From Undibacterium piscinae (GTDB lineage Bacteria; Pseudomonadota; Gammaproteobacteria; Burkholderiales; Burkholderiaceae_D): a stretch of 64,000 nucleotides of DNA. Below are positions 13,305-21,724 of the stretch, in pieces. Where the stretch lies: assembly GCA_003970805.2 (NCBI GenBank), contig CP051152.1, positions 2,914,001 to 2,978,000 on the forward strand, in the 5' to 3' direction. The position numbers were made by a program, and so were the translations under genes. Positions within the stretch are counted from its first letter, which is position 1; every line of letters starts with the position of its first letter. Below the pieces are notes generated by a model. That model had not been told where the DNA came from. It ran no database searches and saw nothing but the letters and a program-made list of their open reading frames with translations.

Positions 13305-13922
13305 TTAGTGTGTCATCGGTAGGTAGGCCAACATCATGCCTAGAGCAACTAACACCACACCTATCATTTTATTCAAGATGCTCTGCCATCTGAGCATACG
13401 CTCGCGCAAGCTGTTCGATGAAAAGAACAGTGCCACCAGACTAAACCACGCCCAATGGGCGAACGAGATGAACAAGCCGTAAGCCAACTGCCGCGTGATC
13501 GAGCTATCGAGATGCAACACTTGGGTGTAGGTGCTGAGCACGAACAAGGTCGTTTTAGGATTGAACGCATTGGTCATGAAGCCGTTGAGCAAAGATGCAG
13601 CGCTACTGGGCGCGGCCTCGGTCGCGCTCGCCGCTGTGCTGACCGTACGCGCATGAAAAGTCTGGTAGCCGATGTAGACCAAATACAGCGCTCCGATGAT
13701 CTTGATGAGGCCAAATAAGCTGGGCGACTGGGCGATCAGCAAACCCACCCCCAGCATGGTGTACATCACGTGCACCTGTACCCCTAGTGCAATACCGGTG
13801 GCCGCCAGCAGTCCGGCTCGGCGGCCATACAGGTAGCTGTTTCTGGTCACCATCGCAAAATCGGCGCCGGGGCTGATCACCGCCAGGATAGTGATGATGG
13901 CAACGGTAATTAATTCGTTCAT
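13305..13922 (-). CDS. LysE/RhtB family amino-acid exporter
   Basis: 205 residues with about six membrane helices. The N-terminus MNELITVAIITILAVISPGADFAMVTRN carries the family signature ISPGADF, followed by GRRAGLLAATGIALGV and, in the middle, FMTNAFNPKTTLFVL, both typical of LysE/RhtB. It exports amino acids or derivatives across the inner membrane. It is transcribed away from the LysR-type gene at 14068; exporters of this type are usually under their divergent LysR partner. Confidence 0.9.
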   Translation of the reverse strand: MNELITVAIITILAVISPGADFAMVTRNSYLYGRRAGLLAATGIALGVQVHVMYTMLGVGLLIAQSPSLFGLIKIIGALYLVYIGYQTFHARTVSTAASATEAAPSSAASLLNGFMTNAFNPKTTLFVLSTYTQVLHLDSSITRQLAYGLFISFAHWAWFSLVALFFSSNSLRERMLRWQSILNKMIGVVLVALGMMLAYLPMTH

Positions 13923-14067
13923 AAAGCATGTTCCTGGTGTGGGATTAAAAATGACACAGCCGCCTGCTTAGGCGATCCTACTGGCTGGTATAAGTCCTAT
14001 TCTCAGGGAAGCAAAGAAACTTGAAAATCGATTTATACTAGACAAAATCCTTGAGAAAAAGTCACAG

Positions 14068-14961
14068 ATGAATTTCCATATGCCTTCCCTGAACGCGATT
14101 CGGGTGTTTGAAGTGGCCGCCCGACACGTGAGTTTCGTGCGCGCAGCGGAAGAGCTGCACGTCACCCATGGCGCGGTCAGCCGCCAGATCATGCAGCTAG
14201 AAGAAGCGCTCGGTGTGGCCTTGTTTGAGCGCAGGAATAGGGCAGTTTTTCTGACCCGAGAAGGCGCTGCCTTCAAATTGACCTGCAGCGAAGTGATGCA
14301 GCAGCTGGCGCTAGGAATACGTCAGATCAGGCGACCCGACTACCAGCAAGCGCTGGTGGTGTCGTGCGAACCGACGCTGGCAATGCGCTGGCTAATCCCG
14401 CGCATCAATAGTTTTAAGAGCTGCTGTCCTGGCATAGATCTACACCTGTTCGCCGCTGGTGGTGCGATTGATTTCCAAAGTAGTCATGTCGATCTGGCTT
14501 TGCGACGCAACGATTTCAAGTGGGGCTTAGACTGCCACGCCGAGCCTGTGGCGCGAGAACTGGTGGCGCCGGTGTGCGTACCCGCCTTGCTGAAAGCCGG
14601 AAACTTGCATCTGGATCAGCAAAGTCTGTTGCAGACCGCATCGCGCCCGGACGCCTGGCGGCGCTGGGAAGCGGCATCCGGCACGCCGCTGCTGTCGCCC
14701 AGCAGCACCCAGTACGAACATTTTTACCTGACTCTGCAGGCTGCCAGCGCCGGCTTGGGCGTGGCAATGGCATCGATCTACATGGTTGAAGAGGAGCTAA
14801 AAAACCGCCGCTTGATCGCCCCATTTGGTTTCGTGGAAGATGGCTCGGAATATTATTTGCTGTCGCCCCTTCCTTTCGCTGCTGATCACCGGCGCCAGGC
14901 TTTTTTGGATTGGCTAAGAGATGAGTTGAAAACCACGCGATTGAATATTGCGGCGCTTTGA
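14068..14961 (+). CDS. LysR-type transcriptional regulator (GcvA-like)
   Basis: 297 residues. The N-terminal winged helix-turn-helix runs MPSLNAIRVFEVAARHVSFV to HGAVSRQIMQLEEALG and LFERRNRAVFLTREG (residues 5-65). The effector domain follows from about residue 95. The pattern PSLNAIRVFEVAARHVSF and AEELHVTHGAVSRQI is that of GcvA-type regulators. Start may also be ATG 14080 (MPSLN). The divergent LysE/RhtB gene, 145 bases away, is the likely target, with export induced by the substrate; this is inferred from layout. Confidence 0.9.
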   Translation: MNFHMPSLNAIRVFEVAARHVSFVRAAEELHVTHGAVSRQIMQLEEALGVALFERRNRAVFLTREGAAFKLTCSEVMQQLALGIRQIRRPDYQQALVVSCEPTLAMRWLIPRINSFKSCCPGIDLHLFAAGGAIDFQSSHVDLALRRNDFKWGLDCHAEPVARELVAPVCVPALLKAGNLHLDQQSLLQTASRPDAWRRWEAASGTPLLSPSSTQYEHFYLTLQAASAGLGVAMASIYMVEEELKNRRLIAPFGFVEDGSEYYLLSPLPFAADHRRQAFLDWLRDELKTTRLNIAAL

Positions 14962-15288
14962 AGAAATTTTTTGAACCACACTCGGTATCAGCTGCGGCTA
15001 CATAACATGCAGCGGACTAGTAGTTCGGCCCTCGCTTGCCATGCGCAGATCTTGGATCGTCAGTGCCGCCCAGCGCGTAAATAAAAGGCCGCATGCGAAT
15101 TTGATCTATTTTCAATGCAGCTAACAAAGCTAAGACAGCGAATCCAGCTGGGGAAAAATACCTGAAACAGCCGCTATTTGATTGCTGCCTATCAAATAAG
15201 GCGATCCGCTACACCAAGGAAAAAATTCTGGTTACAATAAGCCCTCTTCAATAAATGGGGGTAGGACCATGCGAAGTACCCTCCGGCA
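14962..15288 (+). other. leader of the CNNM/CBS gene; small hairpin and short upstream ORF
   Basis: No gene over 60 codons is seen. Just before the start at 15289 there is GGGGGTAGGACC, then ATGCGAAGTACCC. The GGGTA and TACCC can pair into a hairpin. The ATG at 15270 opens a ten-codon frame (MRSTLRQWTY) that overlaps the main start. This could be a leader peptide or a structured RNA, or merely a poor start choice for the gene. Confidence 0.3.
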
Positions 15289-16593
15289 ATGGACATATTA
15301 ATTATCCTTGGTTTGATTCTGATCAATGGCTTGTTTGCCATGTCAGAAATTGCGGTGGTTTCTTCCAAGCGAATTCGCTTACAGAAACTGGCCGACAATG
15401 GTAGCCGTGGCGCGAAAGCTGCTTTAGTGCTCTCCGACAGCCCAAGTCGTTTTTTATCCACCATACAAGTTGGCATCACGCTCATCGGCATTTTCAATGG
15501 TGCGTTTGGTGAGGCTTCCTTAGTCGCGCAACTCATGCCAAAAATCGAGCAACTGCCTCTCATTGGGCAATTTGCCAGAGAAGTCGCATTAGTCATTGTG
15601 GTTGTGGGCATTACTTTTTCGTCTTTGATACTGGGCGAGCTGTTACCAAAGCGAATTGCCATGCAATATCCAGAGACGGTCGCTTCACTGATCGCGGCGC
15701 CTATGCAGCGCTTGTCACAGATGATGGGGCCATTTGTCAAAATTCTGACCATCACGACCGAAGCCTTGTTACGTTTAATGGGACTACATCAAGTTAAAAA
15801 TAATGCGGTCACCGAAGAAGAAATTACCGGCATGCTGAAAGAGGGAACCGACGCCGGCTTATTTGAAAAAACTGAACATGAGATTGTTTCGCGCGCACTA
15901 CGCCTTGACGATCAACGCGTGGCGGCATTAATGACACCGCGCATGGATATTGACTTCATTGATATCGAAGAATCTCTTCAATACAACCTAAAGAAAATTG
16001 CCGCCAGCCCTTACAGTCGTTTTCCGGTTTGCAAAGGAAACCTGTCTAACGTCATCGGCATCATTCATGCTGGTCACCTATTTGATCAAGCCATAGAAAA
16101 ACAGTCCATCGTCAATGTCGATATTGCGGCAGCGGTCACGCCTGCGCTCTTCATACCCGAATCGCTCAGCGCCATGCAGTTACTCGAAGCATTCAAAAAA
16201 AATCGCGCTGAATTGGCGCTGGTGATCAATGAGTATGGCGAAATTGAAGGTATCGTTACCTTAAGTGACGTGCTCGGCGCTTTAGTCGGTGATGTCGCCG
16301 CGACCGACAATAATCAAGAAGCCGATTCTGTACAACGTGAAGATGGCTCCTGGTTGATAGACGGTGGCGTTTCGTTTAACCGTTTTCGTGAAATTTTGGG
16401 CACAGACCTTAGCTTTCCCGAAGAAACCTCAGGCTCTTACCATACCTTGGCTGGCTTTGTGTTAACCCACTTTGGCTACATCCCCAAGTCATCGGAATAT
16501 TTCGAATGGGCAGGCTTACGTATCGAAGTCGTCGATCTCGACAAGAACCGTATTGATCGTTTATTGGTCTCAGCAGTTGTTGCGTCAAACTAG
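15289..16593 (+). CDS. CNNM/CBS-domain membrane protein (hemolysin/CorC family)
   Basis: 434 residues. The N-terminal CNNM domain has membrane segments at about 1-20, 60-80, 93-117 and 135-150, with the signature NGLFAMSEIAVVSSKRIRL at the start and ILGELLPKRIAMQYPE. Two CBS domains follow (about 200-320; MTPRMDIDFIDI and NEYGEIEGIVTLSDVLGA), then a CorC_HlyC domain (about 345-430; GVSFNRFREILG, YHTLAGFVLTHFGYIP). Family members are linked to magnesium/cobalt efflux and regulation rather than haemolysis. Full length and intact. The exact ion cannot be read from sequence. Confidence 0.9.
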   Translation: MDILIILGLILINGLFAMSEIAVVSSKRIRLQKLADNGSRGAKAALVLSDSPSRFLSTIQVGITLIGIFNGAFGEASLVAQLMPKIEQLPLIGQFAREVALVIVVVGITFSSLILGELLPKRIAMQYPETVASLIAAPMQRLSQMMGPFVKILTITTEALLRLMGLHQVKNNAVTEEEITGMLKEGTDAGLFEKTEHEIVSRALRLDDQRVAALMTPRMDIDFIDIEESLQYNLKKIAASPYSRFPVCKGNLSNVIGIIHAGHLFDQAIEKQSIVNVDIAAAVTPALFIPESLSAMQLLEAFKKNRAELALVINEYGEIEGIVTLSDVLGALVGDVAATDNNQEADSVQREDGSWLIDGGVSFNRFREILGTDLSFPEETSGSYHTLAGFVLTHFGYIPKSSEYFEWAGLRIEVVDLDKNRIDRLLVSAVVASN

Positions 16594-16692
16594 CAGCATT
16601 TTTGCTCTGTAGAGCGCATGAAATATGCGTATGCGGTTTCGAAATCAAGGCCAGGCTGGGCACTTTTGCCTTCTTAAAACAGAATACAAAAA

Positions 16693-17298
16693 ATGGATTT
16701 ATTTGACGACTTAGACGCCGCACACAATTTATTACCCAAAGATGGTGTCGTCAATTATTACGGCAAACTCTTGCCAGCCAAACAGGCAGATGATTATTTC
16801 GCCTGTTTGATGAAGAGCATTGCATGGGAAAATGATCAGGCCTTGATCTATGGAAAATTGATACTGACCAAACGAAAAGTAGCCTGGTATGGCGACAAAA
16901 AATTTGAATACACCTATTCAAATACCACCAAGCACGCCTTGCCGTGGACCGCAGAATTATTAGAATTAAAAGCACTTGTCGAAGAAAGAACCGGTGAAAA
17001 ATTCAACTCTTGCCTACTCAATTTGTACCATGACGGTGAGGAAGGCATGGCCTGGCATAGCGATGCCGAAAAAGATCTGAAAAAAAATGGCGCGATTGGC
17101 TCCTTAAGTTTTGGCGCAGAACGAAAATTTGCATTCAAACACAAAGTCAGCCAAGAAATCGTTTCCTTAGTCTTAGCGCACGGCAGCCTATTGGTGATGA
17201 AGGGCACAACGCAAAGCCATTGGCTGCACCGGCTACCGCCGACAAAACGCATCAGCCAAGCCAGAATCAACCTCACCTTCAGAAGCATAGACAGATAA
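16693..17298 (+). CDS. alkB: AlkB-like 2-oxoglutarate/Fe(II)-dependent dioxygenase (copy 1)
   Basis: 201 residues. The iron-binding set is visible: HSD in GMAWHSDAEKDL (about residues 118-124), the distal His in QSHWLHRLP, and the 2-oxoglutarate-binding Arg in ARINLTFR near the C-terminus. LNLYHDG precedes the iron site, as in DNA-repair AlkB/ALKBH2-type enzymes that remove alkyl groups from DNA bases. Almost identical to the protein at 26637, with changes such as MKSIA/MQSIA and PTKRISQA/PSKRISAA. Only ATG 16693 is sensible as start; no operon partner. Confidence 0.9.
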   Translation: MDLFDDLDAAHNLLPKDGVVNYYGKLLPAKQADDYFACLMKSIAWENDQALIYGKLILTKRKVAWYGDKKFEYTYSNTTKHALPWTAELLELKALVEERTGEKFNSCLLNLYHDGEEGMAWHSDAEKDLKKNGAIGSLSFGAERKFAFKHKVSQEIVSLVLAHGSLLVMKGTTQSHWLHRLPPTKRISQARINLTFRSIDR

Positions 17299-17408
17299 AT
17301 ACTGTGAATGGTGGCAAGTCGGCCAGCAACAGGGTAGCGTCAGCCTAGCTTAATTGCACAGCGATGCTGAGCCGCAACATGCTTGAGTATTTGAAATATC
17401 AGAATTTG

Positions 17409-17477
17409 ACCGCGCAATATTCATGCGGCTCGTGGCACGATATGGGCCTGCAGGCAGCGTCGGATATGCGTGTTGGA
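17409..17477. repeat. ~70 bp dispersed palindromic repeat, copy B
   Basis: ACCGCGCAATATTCATGCGGC at the left and GCGTCGGATATGCG at the right, with the inner hairpin GGGCCTGCAGGC. Part of the duplicated alkB unit (partner at 27353). Confidence 0.85.
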
Positions 17478-17520
17478 TTTTGAAATTTAGAAATATTCAG
17501 TAAAAAATAATCGAAGCTGA

Positions 17521-17650
17521 CCCCTATGACTCCCGGGTGCACAATGGTATGCAGGCGGGTTAATAAGGTTGGGTCGCTCGGTCTTTGCAATTCTGAACGA
17601 TTCCATTCGGCGTAATACGCTTCGCTATTAGCGCCCTACGGATTACGCCT
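17521..17650. other. hairpin-rich remnant DNA before the CDI remnant
   Basis: No gene is visible. GGCGTAATACGCTTCGCTAT at 17609 onward, with ATTACGCC at 17642-17649, forms a self-complementary element. A relative (GGCGTAATCGCG, AGGGCGCAATTGG) follows the CdiI gene near 18350, so the immunity cassette is flanked by the same kind of palindrome. Confidence 0.4.
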
Positions 17651-17752
17651 TACCGAGTTGGTGGTACTGCAGCGCAGATTGCAGCGGTGAATCGTGCGAT
17701 AGCATATGCGACAGCGAACGGAATAAAAATTGTAATTATCAAGGCAACGTGA
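17651..17752 (+). pseudogene. C-terminal remnant of a CdiA-like toxin
   Basis: The frame ending with TGA at 17750-17752 reads GGTAAQIAAVNRAIAYATAN and then ends GIKIVIIKAT. This alternating helix-strand ending with a short basic tail is how many CdiA-CT and Rhs toxin domains end. It stops 8 bases before the start of the CdiI-type gene, where a toxin should be. Upstream of about 17650 the sequence is unrelated palindromic DNA, so only ~33 codons of the toxin remain. Confidence 0.5.
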
Positions 17753-17760
17753 GGAAGTAA

Positions 17761-18233
17761 TGGAACGATGTGAGCAAGGTTGTAAAATTTTTTTGCGCTC
17801 TAATGGACAGTTGTTGATGACGAGTCAATCAAGAGCATCGAATGGATTATTGGGTGGGCATGGAAAATTCACCAAACTTAACATTAATGATAGCGAAGAA
17901 GTGCTTGGAGCAGCATTGCGAGCTTGCTTAAATAACCGCAATCCAGGATTTTATTCTCCGCATATGTATAAAGAGAAAGAAGCGCATCAAGCTATGATGG
18001 CGGAATATTACGAAGATCGCGGCGAGGTGTCGGATAAAAAATTTTTTAAAGAAACCAAAATAGTTGGTTGTTATGAATATTCGGACCATATTCAACTTAA
18101 ATCGACTGACAATTCATCCGCAGGAAAAGGCGCATGGCTCAAAGATCTCGCTCCAATAGTCGCTTCCCACGATGCCAGCGATCTAGTACTAGCCAAAGCC
18201 CTACGCCAAGCACTTGCTTTATGCATAGTTTGA
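17761..18233 (+). CDS. cdiI: CdiI-type immunity protein of contact-dependent inhibition (DUF1436-like)
   Basis: 157 residues starting near 17760 with MERCEQGCKIFLRSNGQLLM. It has the arrangement I associate with CdiI immunity proteins: a strand-rich N-terminus with FLRSNGQLLMTSQSR, then LGAALRACL, and a second matching helix at the C-terminus (LAKALRQALALCIV). It should bind and neutralise a cognate CdiA toxin. The toxin is reduced to the remnant just upstream, so the gene is an orphan immunity determinant. The family call rests on pattern memory without a search. AT-richer codons than its neighbours support transfer. Confidence 0.6.
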
Positions 18234-18688
18234 ATTAAAGAACACTTGATAGCGCACTTGATAGGGTCAGGTCTTGCGCACTTGATAGGCACTTGATAGG
18301 GTCAGGTCTTGTGTTGACGTATTCAATATTCTTACTCAACTCCGTAAGGCGTAATCGCGCGGTAAGGCGCAATAGGGCGCAATTGGCTTTATCTCGTATG
18401 AAATTTCATGCTCCTGACGCATTATTCCCATGGCGGTTCTTCAAGCAACATGCCTCGCAGCCGCATGGAAATGGCATGCTGTTTTTTGCTTTTCGCGCTT
18501 GGTCTTGTTGGTCTTCTGGTCGTTGTTGGCATTGCCGACCCGGGTTAGCCAGTGCTAACTTCCTTTCTTTTGTTCGCCACAAGAAACGAGCAAAAAAGGC
18601 GACGCAAAGTCGCTGCCCTTTCGGGTTGCCCAATTATGCACGTTTTAAAATGGGAAAGTTCGAAACCCCCTTCGGCTCAAACAACAAA
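18234..18688 (+). other. repeat-rich non-coding stretch after cdiI
   Basis: Two copies of GCACTTGATAGGGTCAGGTCTTG lie at about 18253-18312, with a truncated third unit between them. Then come GGCGTAAT/GGCGCAAT hairpin pieces (18348-18385) and a block with TTTCTTTTGTTCGCCACAAG at ~18562. The GGGTCAGGTCTTG motif is a familiar companion of REP-associated transposases, but no transposase frame is seen. This is likely mobile-element debris at the right edge of the CDI remnant. Confidence 0.45.
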
Positions 18689-19411
18689 TCATGCGGCATC
18701 AGTGCGCGCACGTAGTTGTGGTGTGAGTGGTGTGCTAGCCGCATCAAGTAGCGCCATGCTGTTTAATTCCAGCGCAAATTCTTCGATCTCAAGGTCACCG
18801 CTAATCGGATAGATTGCCGCTTCGGCGGGCAAGTCGGTCAAGCGTAGTTCTTGTCCCGCCTGTAGTACCACGTCCAGATACAGGGTTTGCATGTAGGTGG
18901 CGACCGGTGAAGTTTGGCCGTAAGCCGTGCCTATCAGCACTTTAACCACGGCGCCACCGAGATTGACAACGGGAAGCGCTGACTGTGGCGTATGCGTGAA
19001 AGTCGGTTCATCCTCCTCATGCTGTTGCGGTAAGGCCAGCCATAATTGCAGACCGTGGGCGCGATGCGCTACGTGGAGCAGGTCTTTCGGTGTCGGTGTG
19101 CGTTCTGAGTGGACAATACCCCGTCCGGCGGTCATCCAGTTGATCGCGCCGGGTTCAATGCGCTGGAAACTGCCAAGGCTATCGCGGTGATCCATTGCCC
19201 CTTCGAATAAATAGGTGACGGTCGCCAGACCAATATGCGGATGCGGCCTGACGTCATGATCGGCGTTTGGCGCCACATCAAGCGGGCCAAAATGATCAAA
19301 AAAAATAAAAGGCCCGACTGCTTGTCTGGTTGCGGCCGGCAGATAACGGCGTATCAGCATGCCGCCGCCCAGATCTTTCTGGTGCCCCTTCAAGAGAGTA
19401 AAAATAGTCAT
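18689..19411 (-). CDS. pirin family protein, probably truncated at the C-terminus
   Basis: 240 residues. The cupin metal site is clear: RPHPHIGLATVTYLFEG (HxHxxxxTxxYxxxG) in the first barrel, followed by GAINWMTAGRGIVHSE. Pirins bind a metal and often act as quercetinase-like enzymes or regulators. Typical pirins are ~280 residues and end in a conserved helix with SSxERI; here the second barrel ends at LRARTDAA, right at the repeat-rich stretch. The last ~40 residues thus seem lost, perhaps when the CDI debris was inserted. It is 3 bases from the OsmC gene, consistent with an operon. Confidence 0.8.
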   Translation of the reverse strand: MTIFTLLKGHQKDLGGGMLIRRYLPAATRQAVGPFIFFDHFGPLDVAPNADHDVRPHPHIGLATVTYLFEGAMDHRDSLGSFQRIEPGAINWMTAGRGIVHSERTPTPKDLLHVAHRAHGLQLWLALPQQHEEDEPTFTHTPQSALPVVNLGGAVVKVLIGTAYGQTSPVATYMQTLYLDVVLQAGQELRLTDLPAEAAIYPISGDLEIEEFALELNSMALLDAASTPLTPQLRARTDAA

Positions 19412-19414
19412 CGC

Positions 19415-19813
19415 TTAAGCCAATACCGTGGTGATTTCAGTGGTCACTGTTGCCATCAGTTTGTGGATAGGACATTTTTCGGCTGCGGCCAATAATTCCT
19501 GACGCTGCGCATCGCTTAGTACGCCATCCAAGTGTAGTGTCACCGCCAGACGATAGATACCCTTGCGCTCATCGCTGGCGTCGCGTTCGATGCTGGTTTC
19601 TACCTGTTCCAGCGGAATGCCTTTTCGTTTGGCATACCACACTACGGTCAGCGCCTTACATGCGGCCAGCGCGGCGTCGTATAAATCGTGCGGGGATGGG
19701 CCGGCGTCGCTTCCGCCTTCCTCGACTGACACATCGGTAGAAATCAGATGATTGCGTACATGGAGAATATGCCGCATAGGTAGCGACTGATCGCGGATAG
19801 CTTTGATAAGCAT
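19415..19813 (-). CDS. OsmC/Ohr family protein
   Basis: 132 residues from ATG 19813, supported by AGGAAAGG eight bases upstream; longer frames to 19960 lack a site. Sequence features of the OsmC fold: GGSDAGPSPHDLYDAALAAC (about residues 35-54) with the first reactive Cys and a second Cys in LAAAEKCPIHKLM. These two cysteines reduce organic peroxides in Ohr/OsmC proteins. It is next to pirin on the same strand, 3 bases apart, suggesting a small stress operon. Confidence 0.9.
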   Translation of the reverse strand: MLIKAIRDQSLPMRHILHVRNHLISTDVSVEEGGSDAGPSPHDLYDAALAACKALTVVWYAKRKGIPLEQVETSIERDASDERKGIYRLAVTLHLDGVLSDAQRQELLAAAEKCPIHKLMATVTTEITTVLA

Positions 19814-19965
19814 GATGTGCCTTTCCTGGATGAGATTGCAAAAATCATAATTTACACTGTTTGACAAAAGCGGAAAATTTGACATGACCGCCATACGGGC
19901 CAAATACCCGCCGTGCTCTGGCAAATATGAGAATCCGATCACTGCTGCTTTAATGGCCAATCGCC

Positions 19966-20632
19966 ATGAAAAATACCTTCACTTCCGGCAACCCCATTGA
20001 GGTGCGGGTGTGCGCCGGCGGTTACCGTAGCGATGGTCCCTGGAGTTAACAAATCGCAGCAGGTTCCACGGTCTCTGACAACGCCAAAGATGGATGGTAC
20101 GATTTAGTCGCTTTTATTCCCACCGACTCTTCCTTCCTGAGAGGATTTAGCGGTCACATATGGTCCCTGGCCAACAAATTAAGGCAGCGTCAGTAAAACG
20201 ATGGTATCAGGCGTATTGCCAAGAACCGTCGCCAAAGTGATCGCTTATGACAGCCAAACTGTCTCAGACGGTGCGGCGAACGTGTTGAACGATAATCCTA
20301 TGAACGCCTGGACTAGTGCCGACTCGGCCTTCCCGCATTACCTCACTGTGGATCTGGGTGGCGTGCGACAAGTCAATGGCCTCAGTTATTTGCCAAAACA
20401 GGAAGCGCGTAGCAATATTTACGAAGGCAATATCGCAAACTATCAAGTGCTGGTTAGTCTGGATGCGATTAACTGGTCATTGATGGGTCAGGGAAGCTGG
20501 GCGAAAACAATCTCCATGTCTAGCGTGAATTTTAGTACCGTCAACGCACGCTACGTCAAATTGCTCGCATTGTCAGAGGTGAATGGAGGACGAGTGGTGT
20601 CAGCCGCAGAAGTCCGTGTGCTCGGGTCTTGA
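19966..20632 (+). pseudogene. phospholipase C C-terminus plus discoidin (F5/8 type C) domain, broken
   Basis: The stretch reads MKNTFTSGNPIEVRVCAGGY to a stop near 20048, then AGSTVSDNAKDGWYDL and SSFLRGFSGHIWSLANK to a second stop near 20189. The phrase GWYD...SFLRxFSGH is the C-terminal domain of bacterial phosphocholine-type phospholipase C. The following open frame (20201-20632, 143 residues) is a discoidin domain (DNPMNAWTSADSAFPHYLTV, then VDLGGVRQVNGLSYLP and ARYVKLLALSEVNG), normally a carbohydrate- or lipid-binding tail. Two in-frame stops and a missing catalytic part make a decayed exported phospholipase most likely. The 20201-20632 part may still be expressed alone. Confidence 0.65.
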
Positions 20633-20705
20633 TATTTTGCAAGAGCTTCACTAGCAATCTGCAATCGCCAAGCCGGTAAGAGGCAATGGGTTTATTCATT
20701 GCGTC

Positions 20706-21641
20706 TTACCCGCTTGGCACCAATCGCATCAACTCTTTACGTAACCACAGGTGCGCTTCAGTCCGCGCATATTTGCAATGACTGTAGATTTTCAAGGTGT
20801 ACGGTGGGATCTTGAATGGCGCCGGATAAATAGTGATAGGCGCAGCACGCGCCAAAGTTTCAGCGGCATGGCGCGGTATGGTCATGAGCAGCTCACTTTC
20901 GGCAACAATAAAAGGTGCCACCATGACAGTTGGCAGCTGCATCACGACCTCACGTTGCAAGCACAGGCCATCCAACACAAAATCGATCACGCCACGGTTT
21001 TCATTCCAGGGCGTGACGATGGCGTGACGTGCTTTTAAATACTGAGCTAGCGTCAGTTTTCCACGGATCAAGGAATGCTGTTGACTGGCAATCACGACAT
21101 ACTCGTCCTGCAGCCAATCAAAATCTTCGATACCGGCCGGTAGCGGTAAGCGCTCTTCGTCATAGCCTAGAGCAAAATCGATATGGCCGGCAGCCAGATC
21201 AGCTATCGCCAGTTTTTGGCTGGAATTGACGACCTTGATCTTGAGCTTAGGTGCGCTCTTTTGTAAGGCGGCCATAACCCGCGGCAAAATCGCAAACGCC
21301 GTGTAATCAGACGCCGAAAAGACAAAGCAACGCTCGCTACTGATGGGATCAAATCGCTCGTTTAAGCTCAGGCTGGCGGACAATTGCTGTAATGCCTGGC
21401 TGACAGGCTCGGCGATTTGCTCGGCTCTTAACGTAGCCTGCATTTGATTGCCTAGCCGGACAAATAACTCATCGCCAAGTGATAGTCGCAAACGTGTCAG
21501 GGCATGGCTGAGTGCCGATGGGCTCATGGCCAACTCATTGGCGGCAGCGGTGACAGACTTTTGCTGATATATGGCATTAAAGACCAGCAATAGGTTGAGG
21601 TCTAGCTTGCGCAAGTCTAAATGCATACTGTTCATAATCAA
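20706..21641 (-). CDS. LysR-type transcriptional regulator (NodD/PcpR-like)
   Basis: 311 residues. The DNA-binding domain is LRKLDLNLLLVFNAIYQQKS to SPSALSHALTRLRLSLGDEL (residues 8-60), followed by LFVRLGNQMQATLRA. The effector domain has IDFALGYDEERLPLP and WNENRGVIDFVLDG. LRKLDLNLL with SALSHALxRLR is characteristic of the NodD/PcpR/LinR-type branch. The target is unknown; the GNAT gene at 21725 starts 83 bases away on the opposite strand and may be controlled by it. Confidence 0.88.
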   Translation of the reverse strand: MIMNSMHLDLRKLDLNLLLVFNAIYQQKSVTAAANELAMSPSALSHALTRLRLSLGDELFVRLGNQMQATLRAEQIAEPVSQALQQLSASLSLNERFDPISSERCFVFSASDYTAFAILPRVMAALQKSAPKLKIKVVNSSQKLAIADLAAGHIDFALGYDEERLPLPAGIEDFDWLQDEYVVIASQQHSLIRGKLTLAQYLKARHAIVTPWNENRGVIDFVLDGLCLQREVVMQLPTVMVAPFIVAESELLMTIPRHAAETLARAAPITIYPAPFKIPPYTLKIYSHCKYARTEAHLWLRKELMRLVPSG

Positions 21642-21724
21642 TTGAATTCATTGCACTTGCTGCATAGTACGAGAATGCTTACTATCACGCAAATGCAAAT
21701 TAAATAGTCAACCAGGGAAGCCAT

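Larger units (their letters stand above)
16601..17520 (+). repeat. ~920 bp direct repeat around alkB, copy 1
   Basis: The unit covers a half copy of the palindromic repeat (16603-16636), the alkB-like gene and its 3' flank with a full palindromic repeat (17409-17477) ending in an AAATATTCAGTAAAAAATAA block. It matches 26571-27464 closely in the gene and more loosely in parts of the flanks. Both units face the same way, so a 9.97 kb segment could be lost by recombination. Confidence 0.85.
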
